From Scytonematopsis contorta HA4267-MV1 (GTDB taxonomy: Bacteria; Cyanobacteriota; Cyanobacteriia; Cyanobacteriales; Nostocaceae), in contig JAHHIC010000029.1 in assembly GCA_019359035.1 (NCBI GenBank), positions 62,001 to 126,000 on the forward strand: a stretch of DNA of 64,000 nt. The letters run 5' to 3'. Every line of letters begins with the position of its first letter. Within the stretch, counting starts at the first letter, position 1. Shown piece by piece: positions 1 through 8,364 of this stretch. A model generated the notes under the pieces. It worked only from the letters and a program-made list of their open reading frames with translations. It was not told where the DNA came from and did no database searches. The position numbers were made by a program, and so were the translations under genes.

Positions 1-612
1 TTTTTCAAAAGTAGCAAGGACGCCAAATAATATAAATAAGCATCCCCCAATAACTGTCAGTTTGCGCTCGCTAATTCTCCCACAGACAATTTTTCCACAG
101 CCAACTGCTATCGCTGTGCAAATCGCGTGTCCCAAAATTGAACCTAGCGTCAACCCTATGGGTTCATTATTTACCGCCAAAGAAATTGTTGCTATTTGAG
201 TGCGGTCACCCCATTCGGCTAAAAAGGTTAGCACAAATCCTTTCACCAAAATTTGCCAATTGCTAGCTTGCTTGCTAAGTTCTTCTTCAGCTTTGATAAC
301 AACTGCTTTTGCCTCTTCGATTACCTCATCCTCGCTATTACCGCTCATACGATAAGCATCGTAAAACATTTTTAAACCAAAACCGAAAAACAAGAATATG
401 GAAACGTGGTGTACAAAACCCTTTGGTAAAAAATAGGCCACTTGTCCTACAGCCACAGAAATTATAGTCATCACAATCAACGCCAAAAGCACTCCGCAAA
501 ATATCAACCGTCGTGAGTGCTTCATAGCCAAAAACATGGCAATAAAGAAACTGCCATCACCTAACTCTGAAACTGTGATGAATGATAAACCCGCGATAAA
601 TGCTGATAACAC
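1..612 (-). CDS. UPF0016/GDT1-family membrane protein, probable manganese exporter (3' end cut by window edge)
   Basis: This gene encodes an integral membrane protein of the UPF0016 (GDT1/TMEM165, bacterial MneA, cyanobacterial Mnx) family, which exports Mn2+. Two family repeats are visible. The second carries the canonical motif EWGDRTQIA. The first reads ELGDGSFF, with GS where the family usually has K-T/S. A charged cytoplasmic linker rich in Glu and Lys separates the repeats. No stop is reached before base 1, so the last few residues lie outside the window. I chose the GTG at 612 because AGGAG sits 8 bases upstream and no in-frame ATG gives the full first helix. The manganese riboswitch upstream supports the metal assignment. 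Family identity is confident; substrate is inferred from family and riboswitch. Confidence 0.88.
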   Translation of the reverse strand, partial: MLSAFIAGLSFITVSELGDGSFFIAMFLAMKHSRRLIFCGVLLALIVMTIISVAVGQVAYFLPKGFVHHVSIFLFFGFGLKMFYDAYRMSGNSEDEVIEEAKAVVIKAEEELSKQASNWQILVKGFVLTFLAEWGDRTQIATISLAVNNEPIGLTLGSILGHAICTAIAVGCGKIVCGRISERKLTVIGGCLFILFGVLATFEK

Positions 613-669
613 GAAATTAGGCTCCTAACTAGACTTTTAATCCTTGTATGAAGCCCAATGAGATAAGCG

Positions 670-729
670 AGACCTCACTGAACCTCATACACATTCGACA
701 ATGTATGAATTCAGTGAAGGTCTCGCTTA
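670..729 (-). other. Long hairpin in the leader between riboswitch and start codon
   Basis: Two outer arms of ten bases (AGCGAGACCT and its complement) pair, followed by CACTGAA/TTCAGTG and CATACA/TGTATG, with small bulges. It lies between the riboswitch aptamer and the GTG start of the exporter gene. No U-run follows it on the minus strand, so it is not a classical intrinsic terminator. It could be part of the expression platform or an inserted palindrome. Confidence 0.6.
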
Positions 730-789
730 CAAATTATTTCTAGCTAATTACATGCTAGTTAATTATTTGCTAGCTAATTGCTAATTAAT

Positions 790-872
790 TATTTGTCACC
801 TGAACCAGGCTTTTCGCCAGTATGTTGATTCAAATGGGCTGGAATTTTTCTCCAGCAGCTACTCCCCTTCTT
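790..872 (-). promoter_or_regulatory. yybP-ykoY family Mn2+ riboswitch
   Basis: On the minus strand the leader contains AGGGGAGTAGC (868-858), a hairpin closing near TGCTGGAG, the invariant TCAACATACT (828-819) and a GGCGAAAAGCC stem-loop (819-809), in the order and spacing of yybP-ykoY aptamers. This class binds Mn2+ and usually switches on exporters of the UPF0016, TerC or P-type ATPase families. The downstream gene is UPF0016, which fits. A promoter lies just upstream. Confidence 0.88.
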
Positions 873-880
873 GTAACAAC

Positions 881-909
881 ATTATACATAGACCTTAAGA
901 AATAGTAAA
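881..909 (-). promoter_or_regulatory. Sigma70-type promoter for riboswitch and exporter
   Basis: A perfect TATAAT (886-881) is preceded, with a 17-base spacer, by TTTACT (909-904), four of six matches to the -35 consensus. Transcription would begin a few bases before the riboswitch's AGGGGAGTAGC segment, as expected for a riboswitch leader. Confidence 0.55.
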
Positions 910-949
910 GAGCCAAAACAATTCAAAATAAGCGCTTATTTTGAATTTA

Positions 950-2677
950 TTAATATTTCCTTTCCTGAGGTTGAAACATAGAAATTGCCACAGGACGATA
1001 ATCGATATCAATTCCAGCAGGTGAATAATAAGCCATTGTGTGTCTAAGAAATTTTGAATCGTCTCTTTGAGGAAAATCTTCGCGGAAATGTGCCCCACGG
1101 CTTTCTTGGCGATTGAGGGCAGATGCTAAAATTATTTTTCCGACTACTATCAAACTCCTCATTTCCAAGGCTTCTACTACTTCGGTATTCCAACAAGAAC
1201 CTTTATCATCTAAATAAATACGCGATGATTTTTCTTGTAAATCTTGTATAATTCGCCAGCCTTCCTCCATAATTTCCTGAGTACGGAACACGCCGCAATA
1301 TTCGGTCATAGTTTCTTGGAAGCTGCCACGAATTTCTTGAATACGGTACTCTCCTTTCTGTTCTAACAAGCCTTGAACCTGTTGTTGAGCTTCTTTAAGG
1401 TAACGCTGCTCGTCAACATTAGGTAGTTTGCGATTTTGTACATACTGAGCAATTGCAGCACCAGTTCTACGTCCGTAAACTACACATTCTAGTAGCGAAT
1501 TACTACCCAAGCGATTTGCTCCATGTACGGATACACAAGAGGTTTCTCCAGCAGCAAAAAATGCTTCTACTAGGTTTTCCCCGCTACTTCTAACACGCCC
1601 ATCTGTGTTAACAGGAATACCACCCATACAATAATGATTGGTAGGGCGTACTGGCATTGGTTGCGTCACAGCATCAACGCCCACAAGACGATGTGCCTCT
1701 TCCCAACAAAACGGGATACGACTCATTATTTTTTCTCGTCCCATATGTCGTAGGTCAAGATAAACAAATGGTCCACCTGCACTACCGTTAATATTTACCC
1801 CTCTTCCAGCACGAATTTCATAAACGATTGCTCGTGAGGTAATATCGCGAGGTGCGAGTTCCATACGACTGGGGGCATATCTTTCCATAAAGCGTTCCCC
1901 TTCGGCGTTGATAAGGTAAGCTCCCTCCCCACGTACTGCTTCGGAAATTAATACGCCTACAGGATATAAGCCTGTGGGATGAAATTGAACGAATTCCATA
2001 TCTTCCAACGGTAGACCAGCAAGGGCAGTCATCGCCAAACCATCACCTGTGGAAGCGTAATCATTTGAGGTGGTGCTATAAACTCGTCCGTAACCCCCAG
2101 TCGCGAACATAACTGCTTTTGCTCGCAGCACCTCAATGTGACCGTCTAAAATGTGGTACATTACTAAACCTTTGGCCTGATTATCTTCTAAAATCAGACG
2201 CATTACGTACCACTCTTCATAAATTTGTACGCCAGAACGCCGCAAATTGTTGACCAACTCATGCAAAATCGCGTGACCTGTTTTATCTGCAGCGTAGCAG
2301 GTACGGTTGTGGGAATGTCCACCGAAAGCTCGTTGGGCAATCCGACCGTCTGGCGAACGGGAGAATAAAACACCCATGTGTTCTAAGTCAATTACTACAT
2401 CCGGTGCTTCCCGAACAAGAACTTCTACCGCATCTTGGTCTGCTAAATAGTCTGAGCCTTTTACTGTATCAAATGCGTGAGCTTCCCAAGTATCGTTGGA
2501 ATCCACATTTTTTAATGTAGCGGCAATACCACCTTGAGCAGCAACTGAGTGGGAACGAATAGGGTGTGTTTTGGCAACTACAGCCACCTTTAAGCTAGGG
2601 TCGGTACGGGTAATTTCTAAAGCGGCTCGACACCCCGCTAATCCACCCCCAACAATTATCACATCATGTTCCAGCAT
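950..2677 (-). CDS. sdhA: Succinate dehydrogenase/fumarate reductase flavoprotein subunit
   Basis: FAD-containing catalytic subunit that interconverts succinate and fumarate, feeding electrons to the plastoquinone pool in cyanobacterial membranes. The 575-residue protein starts with a dinucleotide-binding motif (IIVGGGLAG, residues 7-15). It has [10 protein letters not shown] around residues 41-50, whose His43 is the covalent FAD attachment site in the family. It also has the substrate-site segments HPTGLYPVG and [10 protein letters not shown] and the C-terminal fumarate-reductase helical domain. I use the ATG at 2677; the frame is open further upstream, but those residues are proline-rich and not family-like. 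No iron-sulfur or membrane subunit lies next to it, which is common in cyanobacteria. An FrdA-like or NadB role is less likely given the His attachment site and length. Confidence 0.93.
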   Translation of the reverse strand: MLEHDVIIVGGGLAGCRAALEITRTDPSLKVAVVAKTHPIRSHSVAAQGGIAATLKNVDSNDTWEAHAFDTVKGSDYLADQDAVEVLVREAPDVVIDLEHMGVLFSRSPDGRIAQRAFGGHSHNRTCYAADKTGHAILHELVNNLRRSGVQIYEEWYVMRLILEDNQAKGLVMYHILDGHIEVLRAKAVMFATGGYGRVYSTTSNDYASTGDGLAMTALAGLPLEDMEFVQFHPTGLYPVGVLISEAVRGEGAYLINAEGERFMERYAPSRMELAPRDITSRAIVYEIRAGRGVNINGSAGGPFVYLDLRHMGREKIMSRIPFCWEEAHRLVGVDAVTQPMPVRPTNHYCMGGIPVNTDGRVRSSGENLVEAFFAAGETSCVSVHGANRLGSNSLLECVVYGRRTGAAIAQYVQNRKLPNVDEQRYLKEAQQQVQGLLEQKGEYRIQEIRGSFQETMTEYCGVFRTQEIMEEGWRIIQDLQEKSSRIYLDDKGSCWNTEVVEALEMRSLIVVGKIILASALNRQESRGAHFREDFPQRDDSKFLRHTMAYYSPAGIDIDYRPVAISMFQPQERKY

Positions 2678-2892
2678 AATTAATAAACCATCCAAAATAA
2701 TGGGCGGGCAGGAACTTACACCCCACAAGAGAGGGGGGACAAGAGGGGGCAATTTATTTGTTGAGAGTCCCTCAAGCCTACCTATTTAATAAATTACCTA
2801 TAAAATAAAGTCTCTGCCAATAGATAGACAAAGACTTTTAACTGAAAATTTAAAACACCCTACGGGGACGCTATCGCCTAAAAAACTCAAAA

Positions 2893-3210
2893 TCAGCCTG
2901 TTGCCTCTACAGGTCTTTGTTGGGAAACATTACCTGGGATTGGTTCCATCTTGGTGCTTGCATCGACTGGCGACAACTCGATATGGTTCAATAAGGTTGT
3001 TACAAAGGAAAATAGCAAGAAAGGTAAAGATAGCAAAACTACAAGTCCAACTGCTGCTAATGCGTAAACTGGTTTTCTAGCACCCATAAGCGCTAATGCT
3101 GTGGCTAAGCTGATAGTAATTGTGATAAGCCAAACTATAATTTGTCCATATATATCACCAAAAGTCAAAGTGCAGACAAAACGATACTTTTGAATTTGAT
3201 TATTAATCAT
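2893..3210 (-). CDS. Small membrane protein, unknown function
   Basis: A 105-residue protein with two hydrophobic segments (about residues 22-43 and 47-72) separated by a short basic turn (ARKP), and a polar C-terminal tail rich in Pro, Gln and Glu. GAGG lies 8 bases before the ATG, supporting this start. I do not recognise the family. The composition suggests a two-helix membrane protein with both ends on the same side. It is transcribed in the same direction as the flavoprotein gene downstream, but about 215 bases separate them, so a shared operon is uncertain. Confidence 0.6.
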   Translation of the reverse strand: MINNQIQKYRFVCTLTFGDIYGQIIVWLITITISLATALALMGARKPVYALAAVGLVVLLSLPFLLFSFVTTLLNHIELSPVDASTKMEPIPGNVSQQRPVEATG

Positions 3211-3856
3211 GAATTTTGCCTCAAGTTCTTCCTTAACTTCTACGTTAAAACCTTGTTTTTGTTTTAGACAATTTCTAAATATTTTTGAACCTTTTTTAAT
3301 ATCACTTTACAATCTGTCGTATTATTTTTATTGTCAGAATTTGATAGGATTTTTTTTAAACCGTCATCTATCAAAAGGTATTTGTTTTGCAATAAAACAA
3401 TAGTGCAAAAAATGTATTTTAATAATAGTAAAATTACTGCTTAATATGTAACTGAATTAAGCAATTGTTTGTAGTTACTTAGGCTATATCAAAATTATTG
3501 ACAACGCCATAAATTCATCTGCATTTTTATCCAGCTTGTACTGAGGTATTAATGACTAATATAATTAGAGTAGACAGATTATAACCTAAGTTAAGATAAA
3601 TGAGTAAATTATTAACATTAAATTAATATGATTTTTACTTAAGAGAGAATATTTTAGATTAATTTAATCCTTTAGGGTGGTAGAAATGCTCTTCAACACA
3701 TGCTATTCGTGATGAAAGTTTCTTGCGAGATGAACTGGTAATTGAAAATATGATGCTCATGTTGCGAAATTTTCTATCAAAAGTGTGAACCGTAGTTAAG
3801 TGAGTATTTGTAACTATAGCGATGAAGGTTTAGAGAGTAGTTTAAAAGAACAATCT
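3211..3856. other. Intergenic, no gene recognised
   Basis: AT-rich spacer between two divergent genes. It should hold promoters in both directions, but I cannot place them with confidence. A 30-codon open stretch ends at about 3788 but has no good start and no recognised similarity. Confidence 0.5.
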
Positions 3857-5314
3857 ATGGAAATTCAAACACCAGACTGGGTGAAAAATGCTGTTTTCTA
3901 CCAAATTTTCCCTGATAGATTCGCACGTGGCAAGCAACCACGCAAAAGCCTTTTACATAAAGCGAATTGGGAAGATTGGGAAGCTATGCCTACACTCCAA
4001 GGTTATAAAGGTGGAGATTTATGGGGAATTTTAGAACAATTGGACTATTTCCAAGATTTGGGAATTAATGCCATATACTTTACACCCATTTTTCAATCTG
4101 CTAGCAATCACCGCTATCACACCCACGATTATTACCAAGTTGACCCAATGTTGGGGGGAAATCAAGCGTTTAGAGAATTATTGGATGCTGCACATCAACG
4201 CGATATTAAAGTTGTTTTAGATGGGGTTTTTAATCATTCAAGTCGGGGGTTTTTCTTTTTCCACGATGTTTTAGAAAATGGCCCCCATTCTCCTTGGGTG
4301 AATTGGTTCAAAATAGAAGGTTGGCCTCTGGCTCCTTATACTGGGGAGGCTCCAGCAAATTATGGCAGTTGGGGAGGTAATCGCGCTTTACCTGAATTTA
4401 ATCACGATAATCCAGAAGTGCGCGAATATATCATGGAAATTGCCGAATATTGGATTAAGTTTGGTATTGATGGTTGGCGATTAGATGTACCTTTTGAAAT
4501 TAAAACTCCTGGCTTTTGGCAAGAATTCCGCGAGCGAGTTAAAGCGGTAAATAGTGAAGCTTATATTGTCGGGGAAGTTTGGGGAAATTCTCAAGAGTGG
4601 TTAGATGGAACCCAATTTGATGGGGTGATGAATTATTTATTTGCTGGACCGACCATTGCTTTTGCTGCTGGTGACCGCGTTGTATTGGAGCAAGTACAAA
4701 GTCGTGACTATAAGCCTTATCCACCCTTGTTTGCTGCTGAATATGCCCAAAAAATTGAAGAATTATTACAACTTTATCCTTGGGAGATTCAATTAACCCA
4801 GTTAAATTTACTTGCGAGTCACGATACAGCTAGGTTAATGACTATTGCTGGGAGTGATATTGCTAGCGTGGAACTGGCTACTTTATTATTACTTACTTTT
4901 CCTGGTGCTCCTAGTATTTATTATGGGGATGAAGTTGGCTTACCTGGTGCGATTGACCCTGATTCCCGTCGTGGTTTTCCTTTGGAGAGTAATTGGAATC
5001 AGGAGATTTTTAAGTTTCACCGTGAATTAATTTCTTTGCGTCGAACTCATACCGCTCTTTGTACTGGTGATTACCGGGTTCTTTATGCAAAAGGTGCGGC
5101 TTATGTTTTTGCTCGGACTTTGGGAACGGAAGAGTTTATTGTGGCTGTGAATACTGGTACTGATTCTGTAAAGGTAGATGTTGATGCTAGTAGTTTGCAA
5201 GGGCAGCCTGCTCAGGTTTTATTTGGTAACGGTGAGGTTGAGTGGAATGTTTCTGAGGGGAATAAATTCTTAACTTTGAGTCTTGCACCACGGGTGGGTT
5301 GCGTAATTAAATGA
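3857..5314 (+). CDS. GH13 cyclomaltodextrinase/neopullulanase-type debranching enzyme
   Basis: Alpha-amylase-family glycosidase acting on alpha-1,4 and alpha-1,6 bonds of malto-oligosaccharides, in glycogen breakdown. Conserved regions are present: DGVFNH (from Asp122), GWRLDV with nucleophile Asp210, GEVWG with acid/base Glu240, and ASHDTAR with Asp323. The C-terminal beta domain ends at residue 485. The N-terminal CBM34 domain usual in cyclomaltodextrinases is absent; this compact form matches the Nostoc punctiforme debranching enzyme type. I prefer the ATG at 3857, since the conserved sequence begins MEIQTPDWVK; an in-frame GTG at 3800 would add 19 unlikely residues. No signal peptide, so cytoplasmic. 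It fits with the glycogen genes glgC (24.2 kb) and the GH133 enzyme (29.3 kb). Confidence 0.93.
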   Translation: MEIQTPDWVKNAVFYQIFPDRFARGKQPRKSLLHKANWEDWEAMPTLQGYKGGDLWGILEQLDYFQDLGINAIYFTPIFQSASNHRYHTHDYYQVDPMLGGNQAFRELLDAAHQRDIKVVLDGVFNHSSRGFFFFHDVLENGPHSPWVNWFKIEGWPLAPYTGEAPANYGSWGGNRALPEFNHDNPEVREYIMEIAEYWIKFGIDGWRLDVPFEIKTPGFWQEFRERVKAVNSEAYIVGEVWGNSQEWLDGTQFDGVMNYLFAGPTIAFAAGDRVVLEQVQSRDYKPYPPLFAAEYAQKIEELLQLYPWEIQLTQLNLLASHDTARLMTIAGSDIASVELATLLLLTFPGAPSIYYGDEVGLPGAIDPDSRRGFPLESNWNQEIFKFHRELISLRRTHTALCTGDYRVLYAKGAAYVFARTLGTEEFIVAVNTGTDSVKVDVDASSLQGQPAQVLFGNGEVEWNVSEGNKFLTLSLAPRVGCVIK

Positions 5315-5320
5315 CCTAAC

Positions 5321-5354
5321 CCCCCTTCCCCCCTTCCCTAGAAGGGAAGGGAGG
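5321..5354. repeat. C/G-rich palindrome, possible terminator
   Basis: CCCTTCCCT and AGGGAAGGG pair around a three-base loop just after the debranching-enzyme stop. Related CCCCTTCCC...GGGAAGGGG palindromes occur at 14328 and 37746, so this is a dispersed family that may also end transcription here. Confidence 0.6.
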
Positions 5355-5438
5355 TAATGCTGTTGTTGTTGTGAGCAAGCATAAAAACTCGGTGCTACAC
5401 TAAGATGGTCAAAGTATGTCCAAAAAAACCACGCCCGT

Positions 5439-5675
5439 ATGCTAAAACGTACCAAATTAGACACAACTCAATCTCAGGTTATGCTCCGTGCTGAAGATTT
5501 GATTAGTGCAGCTTCCAATCGCTACCGCATTACGGTTCAGGTCGCAAATCGCGCTAAACGTCGTCGTTATGAGGACTTTGACAATGCTGATGATGGCATG
5601 ATGAAGCCTGTGCTGCGGGCAATTATTGAGATGTCTGATGAGTTGACACAACCAGAAATTATTGGTGAATTATAG
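5439..5675 (+). CDS. rpoZ: RNA polymerase omega subunit
   Basis: The 78-residue protein matches the cyanobacterial omega subunit: it opens with a short basic segment, has [20 protein letters not shown] followed by a basic NRAKRRR stretch, and ends with [14 protein letters not shown]. Omega binds the beta' subunit and helps core polymerase assembly and sigma recruitment. The stop is followed after five bases by the next ATG, so the two genes are probably co-transcribed and perhaps translationally coupled. The length is typical for cyanobacteria. Confidence 0.95.
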   Translation: MLKRTKLDTTQSQVMLRAEDLISAASNRYRITVQVANRAKRRRYEDFDNADDGMMKPVLRAIIEMSDELTQPEIIGEL

Positions 5676-5680
5676 GGTTG

Positions 5681-6145
5681 ATGAAAGGATATTCACGCCT
5701 ATATGTTTTTTTTGCGGGGATTATTGGGTTTGTTTTATGTTGGAATTTACTTGCGACCCAACCCGCTTATGCCCAAAGGTTAACTGTTGGAGATATTTGG
5801 CAGCAAGTTTATCAACAATTGCCAGATTTTCCGCGTGAAAATCAGTATCTTAGCAAAGAAGGTGGTCGAGTTGCCGAAAATAATACTTTGGCAAGTCGTC
5901 TGATTCAATATCATATATATGTTAAGCAGCGAGCACCAATTTTTCGTTTGGATTGGAAGCTCACTTTGGCTGATTACTTGGGGGTTAATGAAGTCATGTA
6001 TGACCCATCCTACCCAGGTTATGATGTCTTAAGACAAAATCCTATTGAGGGTGACCGTGCTGCGATTAAAAAGCTCAACCTTCGTCAGCGAAATGCTTTG
6101 GTGCAAGTGTTGGTAAATGCTTTTAGTCCGAAAAGTGGGAATTAA
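5681..6145 (+). CDS. Secreted or lumenal cyanobacterial protein, unknown function
   Basis: A 154-residue protein starting five bases after rpoZ. The N-terminus has a basic start, a hydrophobic core (about residues 7-26) and an AQPAYAQ-type cleavage site, so it is exported to the periplasm or thylakoid lumen. The mature part is soluble, with Trp/Tyr-rich segments and a conserved-looking tail (LNLRQRNALVQVLVNAF). A TTG directly precedes the ATG; I chose the ATG. I do not recognise a characterised family, although it looks like a conserved cyanobacterial hypothetical. Confidence 0.8.
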   Translation: MKGYSRLYVFFAGIIGFVLCWNLLATQPAYAQRLTVGDIWQQVYQQLPDFPRENQYLSKEGGRVAENNTLASRLIQYHIYVKQRAPIFRLDWKLTLADYLGVNEVMYDPSYPGYDVLRQNPIEGDRAAIKKLNLRQRNALVQVLVNAFSPKSGN

Positions 6146-6208
6146 GTTTATCGGTAAATGTTGAAAAGCATCAAATACAGCAATTTTTATTTTGGTTAAA
6201 TACGCTAG

Positions 6209-6235
6209 GGCGGGCAGGGATGCCCACCCCACAAT
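6209..6235. repeat. Dispersed hairpin repeat, copy 1
   Basis: The core GGGCAGGGATGCCCACCCC forms a short hairpin. Nearly identical sequence appears, in the opposite orientation, at 10080-10104 and 26905-26930. All three are followed by an AATATT-containing stretch. Confidence 0.75.
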
Positions 6236-6310
6236 ATTTTTACTAATTTTGTGTGTATTTCACTTGACTGAGAAACAGGGTAATCTCGTCTCTACGTATT
6301 TTTAGTTTTT

Positions 6311-6676
6311 ATGGAACGTGTGGTTAAAAGTGGAAATGGTTGGCGTATTGGTTGGAATCCTTCTGCATCTAAGTATAAGGGCTTGCTTGGGACTGATGAT
6401 TGGGCTATTGAGTTAACTGAGGCTGAGTTAAATGATTTTTCTCGACTACTGTTTCAACTCGCGGACACAATGAAGCAAATGGCTAGTGAGTTGATGGACG
6501 AAGAAAAAATTGCTCTAGAAGCGGAAAGCGATTTAATATGGATGGAGGTGGAAGGCTATCCCCAGGAATACTGCCTGCGCTTTATCCTTAATACTGAACG
6601 GGGTGTAGAAGGTCAATGGAATGTTTTGGCTGTTGGGGGTTTGCTGGAGGCTGCTAGTACTCTCAAGGTTTTTTAG
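6311..6676 (+). CDS. DUF1818 family protein
   Basis: A 121-residue soluble protein matching the cyanobacterial DUF1818 family: the start MERVVKSGNGWRIGWNP, a WAIELTEAEL segment in the middle, and the C-terminal pattern EGQWNVLAVGGLLEA. Members have a small alpha/beta fold and no assigned function. It has no signal peptide or membrane segment. It lies 166 bases after the exported protein, on the same strand, and just before tRNA-Pro. Confidence 0.88.
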   Translation: MERVVKSGNGWRIGWNPSASKYKGLLGTDDWAIELTEAELNDFSRLLFQLADTMKQMASELMDEEKIALEAESDLIWMEVEGYPQEYCLRFILNTERGVEGQWNVLAVGGLLEAASTLKVF

Positions 6677-6725
6677 ATTTTCGTCTTGATTTTTCTTGTG
6701 TGGTATGTTAAGTTAGGAAAGCTTA

Positions 6726-6799
6726 CGGGGCGTAGCGCAGCTTGGTAGCGCGCCACTTTGGGGTAGTGGAGGTCGTGGGTTCGAATCCCGCCGCTCCGA
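6726..6799 (+). tRNA. tRNA-Pro (anticodon GGG)
   Basis: A complete 74-base cloverleaf. The acceptor arms CGGGGCG and CGCTCCG pair with one G-U and leave discriminator A. The D-arm contains AGCTTGGTAGCG, the anticodon stem CCACT/AGTGG encloses loop TTGGGGT with anticodon GGG, and the T-arm reads GTGGGTTCGAATCCCGC. C1-G72 with A73 is the proline identity pattern. CCA is not encoded. Confidence 0.97.
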
Positions 6800-6921
6800 T
6801 TTTTGTAACCCTTACGGACAAAAAACTTTGGAAAACTAGCATCAACTGATGTGCTTTCTCTGTTGGACTTCACATAAATTTAGTTACATAGAACTTGGAT
6901 AACTGATATTTTGCACCTTAC

Positions 6922-7200
6922 GTATATCAATACCTTCGCCAGATTTCTGAGTCAGAACGTAGTATAAACGCTTGTAGAATTAAGGTTTTTTCGTATAAGA
7001 GAAACAAGCGCTATAATTTCCAGACTAGTTAAAAACTCCGTCCCGTTATTCCACACCGGGTTTTTAGATTAAAAACCTTGATGCATAAGGACTCTAGGGT
7101 CAACGCCTAGCAGACAGATTCAATATTTTATTTGACTGGAAACATTGACGGCAAAAGCATTTTTGCCAATCATATTTTTGGCGAAGGTATTGGTATATAC
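6922..7200. mobile_element. MITE-like element with ~20-bp terminal inverted repeats
   Basis: GTATATCAATACCTTCGCCA (6922-6941) is matched by the complement of TGGCGAAGGTATTGGTATATAC (7179-7200). The 279-base interval has no open reading frame but contains strong hairpins, including GGTTTTTA-GAT-TAAAAACC (about 7059-7077) and GGCAAAA...TTTTTGCC (about 7150-7167). No clear target duplication is visible. Confidence 0.6.
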
Positions 7201-7258
7201 AACTAATTAAAAGCCTTTGTAGCCTTAAAATTAACACTTACAATATAATCATATTTCT

Positions 7259-7309
7259 AGTCCTCTTTAGAGGACTTTAGCTTTTAGACAGGGAATTTAT
7301 TCCCTGGCG
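7259..7309. repeat. Double-hairpin palindromic element, variant copy
   Basis: AGTCCTCTTTAGAGGACT, then a spacer TTAGCTTTTAGA, then CAGGGAATTTATTCCCTG. The same arrangement occurs twice inside the MITE at 9419-9688, where the second hairpin has a different sequence but also pairs. Confidence 0.7.
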
Positions 7310-7540
7310 GTTGTGGAAAGGGGTGACCGTATTTAAATAAATCTAGTAGTGATTATGACATTGATTTTTATTGGTGCAAGATGTCAGATAACAGTGTTAT
7401 TTAATCAATAATTCTAATACATAATATAATCTTATAAAGTGTCTGCTATAAACTGTTTTGAATTACCGGGCATCTTGTAACTACTCTCCCCACTTATCTT
7501 TTTACCGTAGTTAGCTTGCATTAATACAGGTATTAACAGG
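7310..7540. other. Intergenic, nothing recognised
   Basis: AT-rich DNA without a supported gene, lying in a decayed region between tRNA-Pro and the truncated gene at 7824. Confidence 0.5.
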
Positions 7541-7663
7541 TTATAAGGATGAAGTATGACCGCGTTTTAATTCTACTCTGGCAGCAGTAGATAAGCTGTG
7601 TAATAGCATACCCTCTATTAGAGGTACACCATACTTAACTGCTTTATCGGCAGCGTCTATCAT
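7541..7663 (-). CDS. Small open frame of unknown function, 40 codons
   Basis: The frame starts MIDAADKAVKYG and ends ELKRGHTSSL. Its ATG overlaps the stop of the upstream minus-strand frame in the arrangement ATGA, a typical operon junction. The mixed residue composition looks protein-like rather than random. I do not recognise the sequence; it may be a fragment of a mobile or decayed locus. Confidence 0.35.
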   Translation of the reverse strand: MIDAADKAVKYGVPLIEGMLLHSLSTAARVELKRGHTSSL

Positions 7664-7833
7664 ACATCTTTTTTAAGAATATACTTATCTTCCATTTGTT
7701 GCCGATGTGCTAGAAAATACACTTTAGTCGCTTTAGTAATATCACTCATTAATTGGTGATGTTTTTGTATAACTAAGTTAATCCACTGATTAAATTTCAA
7801 ATCATCAGCAATTTGAACTCGAGCTAGCTTTAG
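7660..7833 (-). pseudogene. Gene fragment, 5' end lost
   Basis: An open minus-strand frame of about 55 codons reads as a helical, protein-like segment (for example [20 protein letters not shown] and KVYFLAHRQQMEDKYILK) ending at TGA that overlaps the next ATG. It breaks off close to 7824, exactly where a plus-strand gene fragment begins, so both look like remains joined by a rearrangement. Family not recognised. Confidence 0.35.
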
Positions 7834-8276
7834 CGATTAATACAGAGAAAGCTCGTTCGGAGATGATTATTACGCCGATTTTATTAGAAGTTAGGCGCAA
7901 AGCAAATTATGAAATTAGCCTATTTTCTGGAAGCGATTTTAATGTCGATGCGGAGAGAGGTCTAAATGGTTTTTGTGATTTTATTATCAGTCGCTCTAAA
8001 GAACAATTAATAATTAATGCTCCTGTAATAATTATTGTTGAAGCAAAAAATGAAAACATTAAAGGTGGATTAGGTCAATGTGCTGCAGCTATGTTGGCAG
8101 CACAGTTATTTAATCAACAAGAAGAAAATGAAATTAAAACAATTTATGGAGCAGTCACTACGGGAGATATTTGGAAGTTTATGAAGCTAGAAGAAAGTAA
8201 TTTATTTATTGATTTGAACAACTATTATATTAGGGAAATTAGTAAAATTTTAGGTGTTTTATACCAAGGGATTTAA
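7824..8276 (+). pseudogene. 5'-truncated cyanobacterial nuclease-like hypothetical protein
   Basis: The frame reads [14 protein letters not shown] before the ATG at 7863 and then continues into [44 protein letters not shown] and [16 protein letters not shown]. These are hallmarks of a cyanobacterial family of about 190 residues that resembles PD-(D/E)XK nucleases, with D and E-x-K in the DF and VEAK segments. Family similarity stops abruptly at 7824, and an in-frame TAA lies a few codons upstream, so about 40-50 N-terminal residues are missing. Translation from ATG 7863 would give 137 residues. Probably inactive, or a remnant after rearrangement. Confidence 0.7.
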
Positions 8277-8364
8277 ATTCATATCTGAAAGTCAACCATA
8301 CCAAGTAATTTGTGCAGCAGGCTACTGCACAAAAAGGTGGTTTTAAAGCTTTTGAGAAATTGGA

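Noticed and set aside
670-729. Classical intrinsic terminator for the riboswitch
   Set aside because: The hairpin is strong but no U-tract follows on the transcribed strand.
950-2752. Longer start for the SdhA gene at 2752
   Set aside because: The extra 25 residues are Pro-rich and unlike the family; the FAD motif follows directly after the ATG at 2677.
3690-3788. Plus-strand 30-codon stretch before the GH13 gene
   Set aside because: It looks helical but has no start codon in a sensible place and no recognised family; too short to support.
6673-6873. Minus-strand open frame reading GGIRTHDL...ARYQAALRP
   Set aside because: It is the antisense translation of tRNA-Pro and flanks, a well-known spurious protein pattern.
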